A stretch of 64,000 nt of DNA from Nereocystis luetkeana (Eukaryota; Sar; Phaeophyceae; Laminariales; Laminariaceae), in NCBI GenBank assembly GCA_031213475.1, contig JARUPZ010000025.1, positions 3,112,077-3,176,076 of the forward strand, written 5' to 3'. The translations under genes were made by a program, and so were the position numbers. This document shows positions 9,787-20,849 of the stretch, one piece after another. The notes beneath the pieces were generated by a model. The model had not been told where the DNA came from. It did no database searches and saw nothing but the letters and a program-made list of their open reading frames with translations. Numbering within the stretch: position 1 is the stretch's first letter; every line of letters begins with the position of its first letter.

Positions 9787-12700
9787 ATGAATAAGGCATC
9801 GGCATCGTTGACCACCCCGTTCCTCTGCGGGCTGTTGCTTGCGGGCGTGCGTACAGTCAGCGCTCAAACGGGAACGATCTACGAAACATTCGGTGATGTC
9901 GAGTATGCTGTCGACCGCTACGACACCGCCGATCAACCCAGATTCGAGGTGTCCTTCACCGATTTCGACATAACGTCTAACTACAAATTCGACGTTAACG
10001 GGTTCGTGAAAACCATAAAGGCCGACAGTGAGAAATACACGATGACTTACAGGGCTAATGGCAAGCTGAGGAGAGTGAGGCGTAGGTCCTCTCGTCGGCA
10101 GTTGGAAGAGCAGGATGCTGCTGACATGGCCTTGGTCGGCGAAACGATGCCCTTCACAAAGGGCGTGGTAGATGAAATGACTCCCGCCTCAGCCACAAGG
10201 CGCCGCCTGTTCGAATGCGACGAGTGCCTTCAGACGTGGGACGTCGTGTGCGACAACGGGGTGGATACGGTGTGCCGCCTGGATGACTACGGTAATCCGA
10301 TTCTGTCCGCGGGGGAGGTGTCGATCAACACGTTCTGCGACGGCTTCGCCACATTGTGCAGCGAGCGCACATCCGACGACGTTTGCCAGGACGTGTGCGG
10401 TGAGATTGAGGAATGTCTGGCACCTCTCACCATCAAGCTCGACTACGAATACTCCGGGGAGTCGGAGATATCGTCCGATGAATTGTTCTCGCTTGACATG
10501 TACGTCATCGAGCCCGGAGGACAGACGGCCTACTGGGGCAACCCATCGACGGTAAGAAAATGCAACACGTAACCCTTCGTCGGCCTACCTAGAGTGTCAC
10601 ACCAAAGTTTGCATGTATACTACTGTATTCTCATGATGCTACGTCGGATGTGGGTCTGAGAATGGACCGAATGAGGTAACAATGTTAATTTCACGGAATC
10701 TTCGTGAATGTTATCGGAGGCGAACGAATTGATATCAGTGGCGGCATAAAATGACAGTAACTAGTTCATAACACTGTAAGGTGTCGCCGCAAGTCGGAGC
10801 AACGAAAGTTCGCATCAACTGCCACAGGGGTCTGACATATATATATTATGGTGATTATAAATTTCGTCCACGTTTGGCCTCATACTTGTACTTGATTTCT
10901 CGCCAATAGGTTGAACAGAGAGCACATACTTTTGCTTAATATGTAAGAAAGTGGTATATCGTTGCTGTTTTACCATGGAGGCCACGCTGGAGGGCATAAC
11001 CCCATGTTAAAGCCGTGGTACACCTGACCGAAGTATCACACAGCTTGCAAAAGGAAGTGGTGGATTTCTCGATTTCACAGCTGGCTGGCGATTTTTCGTT
11101 GTATAAATCCGAATTATTGCGGCTGGAGCGCGAAACGGCTCTGCGCGTGGATGGACAGAAAATCATAGAGTGATCAGGCGAAATGCTAGCGGACACTGCA
11201 CTACGTTGAAAAACGCAAAGCGAACTACACCAATGTTATTGCTCGTATGGACAAGCAAACATCTGGCGAAACGAATGCAAAATAAGACGCCCTTCAATAC
11301 TTTGACGCGGGGGAATAGAACAGGTGGGTACCAGGAGTTATCGTAAAAACATTAAATAAATGTGCGACTACATCGTACATCCTGTAAACATTGAATTGCG
11401 TTGGAACCAGCCTGTGATCTTGGCAGATTTAGTTGTACCGTCGGTGGGTCAGTGTCTTCAACGGGTTTCGAAGTCATCTCTGCAGCAGAAGCTCTGATGG
11501 TGCTACAGGCGGCTACAGAAGTATTTATGTTAGGGTTGGATGAGAGGCTAACTGTTGGGGTTTCCTTTGGCACAAATCTCGAACGATGAAACTAACCTGA
11601 AACGCACTTTGACTGGAATGTCTGCCAACAAATACTTACTTCGATTCTTGACCCAGGTAATCTTGATGAATTGACCTATTATCACCCAATATTGGAAATG
11701 GTTACTGACCCGGACTGTATACACATCTCTCCGGCGAGGGTTTGGTATCGTCATTCTCACTCCGAGTCATCACCCCCGAGTACCCTTGTCTGGACAAACC
11801 ACTCAATATTAGAGTGGTTTGTCGCCGAACCGAAACTGAAGTACTGATTGATGGGGAATTTTGATATTTCGAAGGCTGGAAAACATAACTTATCGTGCAT
11901 GGCGGGAATCGAACTCACGACCCGAAACTCAAAAATCATAAGAGCTTTGGTTTGTCTGTTCCCGGCTGTTCACATCCCACGAGGTAAATACTCGAACTGG
12001 CCAAGGGTGTGTTGGCGCTTACCTAAGTCAGTCCCTGATACAACGACTGTGACGCGGAACAACACGCTGTATTCGAAATATTGTATCGACTATGACTAAA
12101 TAGATCATACAGATTCGTCCTACCGTGGAAATATTAATGACGCAGTACACATCGTACGTGATACAATCATATACACAGCGTACTCAGGGAACATGTACAT
12201 ATCATCATCGGTATGATAGATATCCCACCCAGGCAGGATCTCTGCAATATCTAGACCTTGCAGGACCCACACGGGCAAAACAACGCGTGTGCAAGGCCTG
12301 TTCGACCATAAAGCCCCACTTTGGCACACATGTGCGCACGACCTTCATTTTACACAAAACCAATAAAAAGCAACCTAGGGAAATCTCACCGCAGTATTGT
12401 AAGCCCTTTACATACCTACCGCTGTCTGGCTCCCATTCGCAATATTACGGGGGCACATTGAAAATAGGACCAAAAGTATTCGTAAAAAAGGGTAAATACA
12501 TAGTTTTTTGCATGAGCCGTAGATCCTATTTAGTATGGTCCCCCGTAAAATTTCAGCGCGGTTCGAAGAACCCGAGTTTAAAGCATGACGACAACATTTA
12601 CGTATTTGTTTAGGCGAGGAACAAACACAAAAGTAACAAGTACACGCTTAAGTAAGGTTGCACAGGATGGATTTCACAGCAAGATTTGAATCATGACGTT

Positions 12701-13199
12701 GAACAGGTTGTTCTTTTTGGCAGACCCACACTGCTCTTCTGCCGCATCAAGCACCCCGTACTAATATCATGACGTTTGTTTCTGAGCCTGTCGTTTTCTT
12801 CCATCAAGCAGTGTTCTAGAGGCTAACATAAACAAACCGTCCACTTGCTGCCGCTCTCGTTCGCCTCAGGAAATCGGATACCTCAGCGACACGGAATACT
12901 CACAAACATACACCTTGTTTGGTGGATTGGATCCCGAGATTGCTATCGGCGACTTCACCACCTTCGTCCAGTTGTACACCGGGCCCACTCCCATCACCTG
13001 GACCATAACCGCCACTACCGGTAGCGGAGATATTGTGTTGGAAGAGGTGGGAGAGTTCACCAGCGACTGTGGTGACTACACCTCTAATCTGCTTGTCGTT
13101 AACACCGAGGAGTACGTCGACAACGGCTGCGAAGAGGACGAAGGCGTTCCCGAATCGTCGGGGCTGATGTCCCGCGTAGCCGGACATCGCGGCCAGTAA
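9787..13199 (+). CDS. Secreted cysteine-rich protein with DUF2135-like C-terminal half; two exons 9787-10551 and 12870-13199
   Basis: Exon 1 ends at a GT donor (ACG|GTAAGA, 10551/10552) and exon 2 starts after CGCCTCAG at 12870. Both junctions are phase 0, giving 364 residues. The start at 9787 (MNKAS) gives a good signal peptide: hydrophobic LCGLLLAGV and cleavage after VSA, about residue 26. An in-frame ATG at 9745 is less likely because the 14 codons before MNKAS vary strongly between copies. A basic stretch at 93-105 (RRVRRRSSRR) could be a proprotein cleavage site. Residues 144-210 hold nine cysteines (CDEC, C, C, C, C, C, C, C). From about 214 the pattern of LTIKLDYEY, then DMYVIEPGGQTAYWGNPS, resembles DUF2135/YfaP-like beta-sandwich domains. 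This is a family impression, not a search result. It is probably extracellular or cell-surface; the function is unknown. TTTCAG at 9766-9771 could be the acceptor of a 5' UTR intron. Confidence 0.75.
11895..11990 (-). mobile_element. tRNA-like relic or SINE head in the intron, minus strand (locus S4, unit 1)
   Basis: The reverse complement contains GTGAGTTCGATTCCCGCC, a good match to a Pol III B box and T-arm. Before it is a long variable-arm-like segment (CTCTTATGATTTTTGAGTTT). The A-box side is poor. It could be a decayed tRNA or a SINE of another family. I do not call it a functional tRNA. Confidence 0.45.
12445..12548. mobile_element. MITE, family T, locus B, in the intron (unit 1)
   Basis: The left end TTACGGGGGCACATTG, leading into AAAATAGGACC, and the right end ATCCTATTTAGTATGG, closing with TCCCCCGTAA, are inverted copies of each other and match locus A. 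TA precedes the left end. The element is 104 bp and non-coding. Confidence 0.8.
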
Positions 13200-14895
13200 G
13201 GATGTAAAACACCTCAGGCAACCAAAGAGACACGGTTTCCCAGCAGGATGATATATGGCAGGCACTAGTTCAAGTACGTACGCTGTTGGTTGTCGAGGGG
13301 GGTCTTGGTGGAAGCGGTGGAAACCACTCCGAGTACGAAGGAAAAATCGCGGGCGTAGTAGGTACACCCTAATAAGTGTAGTCGTTGACGTTTACTCCTT
13401 GATATTCGGCGATACCTCTGTCGAGAGTATTGCGATATTTTCATAGGTGATTTTTCGACTAGGGGCAAACATGCAGCCGGCCGGCGGCTTTCAAACGTGC
13501 TTCTCAGGGAGGTCCCTTGACGGGAACAAAGGTACGCCAAATCAATGGTGTGTACCGCTGTGAGGTGTGGCAATAGGCTCAAGATCCATGTCAGCCGCAC
13601 AATGGCTCGTGCGTAGGGTACATCGAGCTTGCTATCGGGTCCTAGGCTTGTCGTAGTTGAGGCGTTGGCCGGGTACTGACTTCTGTTGGCCTTACAATCA
13701 TCCGAACCGTACTTGCCTTGTCTTTAACGCGGTACGGTTAATTTTGGTTTTGGGCATAATCGTTTGGTCAGGGTTGTGAAAACCACATTGTTTTCGTCGG
13801 TAGTTTAGTCAAGTTACAGGTCGGACAGTGACGATGCACGTTCTCACCCTGAGGGTTCAATTATGGACCCCGCCGAACAAGTGCATGGGCGCTAGTGGAT
13901 GATCTCGAATACACGACCTCTCGGAGAAATAAATGTATCTCAACGACAATATATGGTTCAAGCTACTATGCCCTACGACAGTGATTCTGCGATGTCGATA
14001 TAGGTTATCCGGGTTGGCTTTTCATGTTTATTTTCCAACCGACAGCCCCGAGCATGCAGTTCAAATACCCACTGCTGTCGGAGTGTTGCCTTACGTTAAC
14101 TAAGGGTTAGGGTTATGTGCACCTAAACAATATTCGATTCTATTCCTGCACAGTAGGCTGCGAAGGTTGGCGCTGTCAGTCGTGAAACTGACTGAGCGGA
14201 TAGGTTGTGCGTCGAGGTTGTAAAGAAAAGATGACTCTTGAGAAAAGGCCGTTCGATGGCCATTACGACTTACGGCGAAGAAATTTTGGTAAGGTCGGAC
14301 GCGGTTTGACGGGTGAACTTGAGTCGTGTGCAAACACTCCGGGTCCTCAATCTCGATAGCCTATTACAGAAACGTCTATCCACGGCTTGTCGCTGCAACT
14401 CGTCGACTAAACGAACTGCAAAAAGGACATCTTAATATCTCGATACGCAGAATGCGGCATAATTAGACGAGCCGCAACTTACGAAGCATTGCGTCAACAG
14501 GTACGTAGGTCTAGTTTTTTTCAACACCCTCCCTGATGCAAGTCGCAATGCGTGAACGATGAAACAATCCCAGGGCGATAGAACATGATCAAAGTCCTGA
14601 TCATCGGTGACGATCACCACCACTTGTTGAAGGCGATAAGAACAGTCGTAAAGCGCTGATCATGGCTAACGATTGCCAGCAACGGTTGGAACCAACCCTA
14701 CCTTTTCACTAGAACACTGACAACGTATACAAAACTGTAAAGCGTTTGCCGTAGAGCTTCCCCACTCCCGGGAAACAAGAAAGAAAATAATCCCCAAGGT
14801 TTGGTCATCTCAACCTCTGACGTTCAGACCCCATATTAGATGACAAACCTGAGAGGTAGGGCTGCTTTTGCCTAGTTAGATTCTCCGTGACTATT
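13200..14895. other. No supported gene; 3' flank of the secreted-protein gene and spacer before the retroelement fossil
   Basis: The 3' UTR must begin here but I see no clear AATAAA signal. An overlapping-frame ORF on the minus strand (13265-13600) is not kept in unit 2. A short TTAGGGTTAGGG-like pair occurs at about 14102-14116. The 3' LTR of the fossil would be expected in the right half, but I could not match it to another copy. Confidence 0.45.
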
Positions 14896-17800
14896 TTAGG
14901 AAGCTTGTCCTTTGTCTCCACAGTAATTGCCGGTGACTCTTCCCTCCTTAACCATTTCCTTCCTCAAGAACAATAGAGCCTTGTGCCAAACTCTCGATCT
15001 GTAGGTCCGTTTTCCTGCAACGCGTAGAGCTGAGGTGTTATCGATATATTGTGGTACACTTTCTAAGCGCCCCATCAAATTCAAGTTCCTTCAACCCGTT
15101 CGAGCAGAACACTGCCTCCTTCATCGCTATCCCTGCGGCCACGGGGTTTACCTCCAGAATGGGTTGCGCCGTCCGCTCTTGCAGCTCCACGTTCAACCTA
15201 ACCGGGGCGTTTGCAGGGAAAGCAATGTACGAGGACATCGACTTGCCGTTATCCGGGCTGTTGCCTCATTTTTCATCACAGAATGCATTCAACATAAAGC
15301 CAAGTTCCTTGTATTTTATTGCGAAATCCACCGTTCGTTCCGGACATAATATTAAAGCGAAGTAGACGTTTGGACGGTTCCAAGCGAGCTTAGGACGGTT
15401 TACATAGACATCGCCCTTGCGAGTTGATGGACGGCGTATAAGATGTTGTAGCGACTCACCTGTCCAAGGTACAATACGCTGCCTGTGAATGCTGTTTCTC
15501 CTCGTTACTTGGAAGCCTCTCCTTCGTCTGGTCAAGCGACCGCTCATTTCCCAATATTCCAGGCGTATACGTTGAACTGCAGCCTGCCATACCGCACCGT
15601 TTCAGCAGGGAATTGGTATATTTCCCCTGGGTAAGGTTCACAGTCCCCTTATCGCGGTTACGCAATGCAAACCCATCCCGAGCACGAGAGACACTTCTCC
15701 GCTTTCCGTTACAGAGAAACGACGAATGGGTTTCTGCTTGGTCCGCCTCAGCACCAGGATGTCTTCTGCGAGCGAGAGAACGTCGCCGATAAAAAGAGTA
15801 GGGATAAGAACGGCAGCGCACTCATATTACGGACCTATGGTACATATAAAAACCTATATGTTTAACCATTTTTACTAACAATATTTGGTCCTCTAACTAT
15901 GACCCCCCGTAATAGTAGGTATATAAGCACGGATCCGACTTGAGGTTTTTGAAACCAGTTTCCGCTACAGTAGATGTTTATCGATCGTGCTCCGCCAGTT
16001 AGTCGGGCTCTGACGGAAGCCGCATAGGCTTTTCCACAGCCTCGTTATCAGTTGGACTCAGTTTCCGTCGAATGTCTCGTATCTGGATGCACTTTCTCTG
16101 CGACATCAGCGTTCAGAAACTCGGTGCTGTGTTCTAGCTGTCAACACTCTGGTTTGACAGCTATCGCCAGCACCATACGGGTTCTCTGCAGCCCCAAGAC
16201 GAGGGACGGAGTGCTGCCGTAATCAATACCTTTCAAGTTTCTCCATGCTAATCCAACAACACTGCCCCTTGTGTGAGTCGTCGGCCTTGACCTTGTAAAT
16301 CCATCCAACGCCGATGTTCTTGAGTACCGCGATAACAGAGGTCGCAGCCATTAGGAAGTAGATATTGTATTTTTTCAGGCTTACCATTGCTTTGTTCGAG
16401 GACGGTTTCCACTGCACTTACGCCGGTACAGTCATGGCCGTTTCAGAGGTTGGGAGTAGTCCCGCATTCTTCCCGCCAAAACAGCTTCGATGTTCCGTCG
16501 TGGCGTAGGCGTTTTCAACGGCAAAATCTGCTCCGTTCTTCGTATCGCGGTACCCGGCAGTGTTTTTCTTGGTATAGAACCTCAGCTAGCTCTCGGAGCT
16601 CAGCCAGCTCGAGCCAAGTGGTGATCGCCGCTAGCTTAAAAGGAAACGAACGGTTGTGAGCGTTTCACCACGCAAAACGATTGTGCTGGAATGCCGGCAC
16701 GCGTACCGACAAGAGTCACGTCTTGACGCAAGTGTGTCCACGGTGTTACAGCGGCTGTGATCCAGCCCGTATGTTTCCGGAGACGCTCCGGTGGTTGATA
16801 TGGCCTGCTCTTGTGGTTCGAGAAGAACTTCCTGGTTAACTCCGCTTAGATGCTCTTGGCCGGGAATCGCCTGTCCTGGCGGTGGTCCTGCAGCAATTCC
16901 GCCCAGTGTGTCCATCCTAGTAATTGTCGCTGATCCGCTCCAAGAGTTCAATCACCGGTGGCTTGTCGGAACGCCTGCCTATGGCGATGTGGCCAGCCGA
17001 AGCACCGGGAAGCGGTTCCAACACGAGCGTGTAATATCGGATAATCGCGCAATAAAGCGGCGCCGTCTATGTTGTTTTTGTGGTCGTCCATGACGTTTCT
17101 AGTCGGATTCATCTCTGAGAAGTCGCTTTTAACGATGGCGAGCTCAGGCGCGATGGTGTCTCGATCAAGATGACGTTCCGGCTTTTCAGATTCTGCCTCA
17201 AGTTCAAGCGTTTAGCGTTTCGGAGTACATTTCAATATGCACGAAACACCCGGGTACCTATGACTCGAAGAAGTTTCAGATTCTGCTTTGTTATGTGTAT
17301 AATTTTGTAGGGAGACGGCATTACGATCGCGAAGCGTGGTTCACTGTTGCCCTGGAACGCCGCCGTTAACACCAACTATCCCCACAGAACCATCGAAGTC
17401 CGCTGTCGGGGAGAATCCACCGCACCACAGCTTCAACAGGTTTTCCAATGCGTTCGTCCATACAATTGTGCGGCGGCGTATTTGTGCTGGCGTACTCGAC
17501 AATGATGTCCGTCTGAAGGCAGTAGTCCTGGGACTTATCTGTGATGACTTCTCCTCCTTTGTCCACCGTCATCCGCTCGACGCGGAAACCATTTGGAATC
17601 ACCACAGATTGTACGAATACCTGAAACGAGCTGAGAGCCTCGCGCTTGGTCTCCGCCAAGTCAATCTCCGTTAACTTGGTGCACTCATCGGGAATATTTG
17701 TGATTTGCGTGTAGCCCCTGAGGGCCTCTGGGGTTAAAGGTCCCAACAGGTCTGCGAAAACAAGTTGGAAAGGGAGTTTGACCTTGTTCTTGTAGGTCTT

Positions 17801-18076
17801 CCGATGAGCCAGCTGGCGGGGCTTGCCCACGGCACACACATCACAGTCTGGCGCAGGTCCGTGAAAGCTCAGCTCGTTGCAAACAAGGTCTCACGGACGA
17901 CACAACCTCTTGCATTGAGGTGTTATAGTCACCGATGCCACAGGTTGGCGTTAGCCGCAAGCCTTCATTGCGAGCTCGGGCCCGATGACACCGTCGGAGA
18001 GGTCCAGCGAGAAATAATAAATATTGGACTCCAGCTCTTGCAGCGGGAATATGTGGGAGTGGGTACCAGGTCATAG
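14896..18076 (-). mobile_element. Ty1/copia LTR-retrotransposon fossil (pol region), copy in unit 1
   Basis: Minus-strand pieces occur in copia order. There is a GAG-pre-integrase-like end with CAVGKPRQLAHRKTYK, an integrase core (17366-17839; FADLLGPLTPEALRGY and VERMTVDKGGEV), reverse transcriptase parts (about 16417-16223 with WIYKVKADDSHKG, and 15821-15456 with NLTQGKYTNSLLKRCGMAG), then an RNase H-like region (about 15238-14896 with DNTSALRVAGKRTYRSRVWH). The element is broken, with several breaks spread along pol, and no paired LTRs were recognised, so it is old. It has a nested MITE at 15827-15912. It probably extends rightward through the unit junction. Confidence 0.85.
15827..15912. 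mobile_element. MITE, family T, locus D, nested in the copia fossil (unit 1)
   Basis: The ends are TTACGGACCTATGG and ACTATGACCCCCCGTAA, and TA lies on both sides (15825-15826 and 15913-15914). The element is 86 bp. Unit 2 has an uninterrupted site with a single TA at 34333-34334, which defines the exact insertion and the TA target duplication. Confidence 0.9.
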
Positions 18077-19153
18077 CCGATTCGTACGCCTAGCGTCGTT
18101 TGCCGACGGCCGGTCAATACATACGTAGTCAAAATATTGGAGGAAAACGTATATTTACTGCCAGGTGGCTTGTAGGACCAGCTTCGATGGAGGAGAAGAA
18201 GACGATGGTGTAGAGACCCCAAGCCACAGCTGTGTTGATTGATTTTGTCAGCTGGAAGATGATGATGGTGACGAAAGGTAGAGTGAGCTCAATAGGGAGC
18301 CGTGCGCGTGTCCTCTTGGAATTTTATCGAAGTTCAGCGCTTCTTTATCCGATAGCAGAACGCCTATCGGGTGTTAACTTCTGTACCACTGTTGCTCTGA
18401 GTGGCTGGGGCTTCAGAGCTTCGTAACCACAGCGGTGCCGTGGGTTGTGACGAAATTGTCCTTGGCCGCGCACAGCAGATACATATTCGACGTGTTCATC
18501 GAGGGTTTCGCATTGTCTAGGCCCCTCCGCCATGGATGGTCCTATCAGAAAAATGTAAAGCCAGGGACTCCAGTGGCTGACACTATCGCACTTGCCGGGA
18601 GTTTGCATTTACACCACTGTCGCCTGGGCATTCCAAGGCTCCCAAAACTATGCCTCGCACAGCGCCTAAACTCAGCGTGCTGGACTGTGTTGAAGTTTCC
18701 TTTGATGGCGTACAGCAGTATACCAATCGACTTTGAGTCGAGATTTCAAAAGTTGGCGTCCACACTTCGTATGAGCACTATGTCAGGAGGTGATATATGC
18801 CATAGACCTCCAACAACGCAGTGATGCTCGCTGTGTATGTCGCACTGGTGCCACGGTTCTGACTGCAATATGTTATTACAGCAGTCAGTTGTTAACATAC
18901 ATACGCTTATCTTTGCGGCACCCTCTGGATGCACGCAGTCTAACTGGTACGGCTCACTCTTATGTTTGATGTTGGTGTTGTACTTGAATGATTCTAGAGC
19001 AGTAGGAGTAGCAGCACCCAGGTACGGTATTAATGGTAGGTACCAGCACTGCGGTGTGGATAACTTGATGTATCCTCCTCGGAGAAACTATTGATAACAC
19101 TGTAGTTCTCGTTCCAACGGTGGCGGGGGGTCACAGACCTACGCAGGCTGCTA

Positions 19154-19263
19154 TTACGGGCGACCATAGTAAATAGGGCCTACGGTTCAGACACAAACCT
19201 ATATATATCTATACTCATTTTGACACAACATTATTTGGTCCTATTTACTCTGGTCCCCCGTAA
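19154..19263. mobile_element. MITE, family T, locus A (unit 2)
   Basis: This is the copy of the element at 1227-1337, with the same inverted ends and 110 bp long. TA precedes the left end. Confidence 0.8.
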
Positions 19264-19428
19264 GGGCGCATTTCGCCGGGGGCTTTTATTCTTTCCAATT
19301 TGGTTTTCTTTTTCTTTTTTCTAGTTTGATTTGCATCTGATCGGCCGAACGACCAAGCAGGCAAACTAGAAAATTTGAATTTGCGTCAAAAGTATTTTCG
19401 GACTTTTTTCGTGTGATATTTTTCCATT

Positions 19429-19647
19429 TCAATTTGAAATTTGGGAGTTCCTCGGTCTTGACATAGTATGTTCATGATGGGTCATCACCTTCGGTGGAGT
19501 CTGGGGCGTTTCTTGGCCACTTCGGTGACCACGATCAAAGCGATTAAACGCAAACCTGAACGAGAGGTGATTTAATGCAATCGCCGCACCCACGCCCACA
19601 GACCATAGCACACCGTACCCCGGCGGTGGCGCCTCAAAATCAATCAT
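19429..19647 (-). CDS. Uncertain small ORF, 72 aa (unit 2 copy)
   Basis: It has the same frame as the ORF at 1503-1721, with a Tyr for Asn change near residue 11 and one change at the C terminus. It is not recognised and may be chance. Confidence 0.22.
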   Translation of the reverse strand: MIDFEAPPPGYGVLWSVGVGAAIALNHLSFRFAFNRFDRGHRSGQETPQTPPKVMTHHEHTMSRPRNSQISN

Positions 19648-20101
19648 GGCGGCCGCAATCCCAAGTTTTCAATCTGCTCGATCGTCCAACAATCACGAAA
19701 CCCCAGCAAACGAGGAAATAAACGGGGGATACGCTCGAGACCTCGATATCTGCATCATCACCACTGCTGCTCTCCGCACGTGGCGCTTGAGGGCTTCCTC
19801 CGCCCACCCAAGACACCCTGAGAGTGATAGCTTCCCATCCTGCGCGACCAAAAAGATAAGGAGGCCGGCGGCGGCGCGCACGCGGCAGCCCAAACCTTCG
19901 CTTTCGTCTACGCGCGTCGTTGTTTGTCGGCTGAGCGTTGTGTGACGCGGCTCATTTTTTCGAAATCTCTTTTTTTTTTACAAGTAGTACGCTGTTCCCC
20001 GATAGGACACGAACACGTTTTTGTTTCGAAGTCAAATTAAAAATTCGTGAAATTGAAAATTTACTTCCATATAGCGTTTCCCGTTAAGATGAGCCCTAAA
20101 T

Positions 20102-20849
20102 GTTGTACAGTGGAAACACGGGGGGCACTGTGTTCTCAGCCCCGGGCTACTAAAAAAGGAACGAAAACGAGACGGAAATGTATCGTATTGGCGTGGACGG
20201 GGGTTTCCATAAACGTTGTAAAATGGAAATGCGAGGGGCACTGTAAAATCAGCCCCGGGGTACAAGAAAAGGGACGAAAACGAGACGGAAATGTATCGTA
20301 TACGAATCCGTGTACGGAGCTTCTGTGTGAAATGACGAAGGAAGAGCAGGTGCGGGTCTGTGTGACACTGCGATGAACAGCAGGACCCACGCACAGCACA
20401 CAGCGCACACCAAAAGCACACAGCACACACCTTACACGCGGAGTGTACGGCACACACAGCAAGAACACAGAACACACAGCACACAGGACACACACGGGGG
20501 AACCACTGAGCACACAGCAGGCACACAGAACACGGAAAATAGCACGCCGCACAGAGGGCGCACACCGAACGCTGGTATAATACTGGTGGATCCCTACCGT
20601 TCCGTATCAGTTTCGTTAATCAAAGGTTAGTGGGACTGCGCTGGTATACTGGTGGGTCCCTACCGCTCCAAATCTGTATCGGGGAGCCTAGGCTCTAGAA
20701 GGGCTGCGCTGGTGTATTGATTGGTGTGGTCTCTACCGCTCCAAATCCGTATCGGGGAACCTAAGCTATAGTGGGACTGCGCTGGTGTATTCATAGATTG
20801 GTGGGACTGCGCTGCTATGCAATGGTTGGACTGCGCTGGTACACTCTGG
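20102..20849. repeat. 113 bp direct repeat, CA-rich tract and ~3-copy minisatellite (unit 2)
   Basis: The direct repeat lies at 20102-20318, the CA-rich tract at about 20381-20567 and the ~75 bp minisatellite at 20568-20849. The minisatellite is about 107 bp shorter than in unit 1. Confidence 0.85.

Larger units (their letters stand above)
10552..12869 (+). other. Intron of the secreted-protein gene (unit 1), 2,318 bp
   Basis: The intron is bounded by GTAAGA and CGCCTCAG, and removing it keeps the reading frame. It contains a tRNA-like relic (11895-11990) and a MITE (12445-12548). From about 10950 to 12430 I could find no difference among the three copies, although both flanks, including exon 1, differ. 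Confidence 0.75.
1..18028. repeat. Tandem array unit 1 (18,028 bp), the most divergent copy
   Basis: The sequence at position 1 recurs at 18029, 36449 and 55301 in the same orientation and stays collinear for the whole unit, so the window is a head-to-tail array. The left ~10.9 kb of unit 1 differs from the other units by frequent substitutions and indels. It has extra local duplications (267-436 and about 6536-6631) and a longer minisatellite, and it lacks two blocks of about 241 and 410 bp found in units 2-4. It carries the only copy of the secreted-protein gene that reads open through both exons. The boundary is set by the window start; real duplication endpoints cannot be seen from inside an array. 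Confidence 0.97.

Noticed and set aside
10283-10555. 90-codon ORF in another frame inside exon 1
   Set aside because: It is a shadow of the supported reading frame, rich in Arg, Ser and Thr because of codon composition.
12266-12350. Plus-strand reading QRVCKACSTIKPHFGTHVRT, reminiscent of the C-terminal zinc-binding region of piggyBac transposases
   Set aside because: It is too short, the following cysteines are not evident and no other transposase part lies nearby; possibly a relic but not supportable.
13265-13600. 111-codon minus-strand ORF downstream of exon 2
   Set aside because: It is not kept in unit 2 and overlaps the expected 3' UTR of the secreted-protein gene.
14100-14118. TTAGGGTTAGGG-like telomeric repeat
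   Set aside because: There are only about two copies, and the flanks show no degenerate telomere array; this is too short to support an interstitial telomere.
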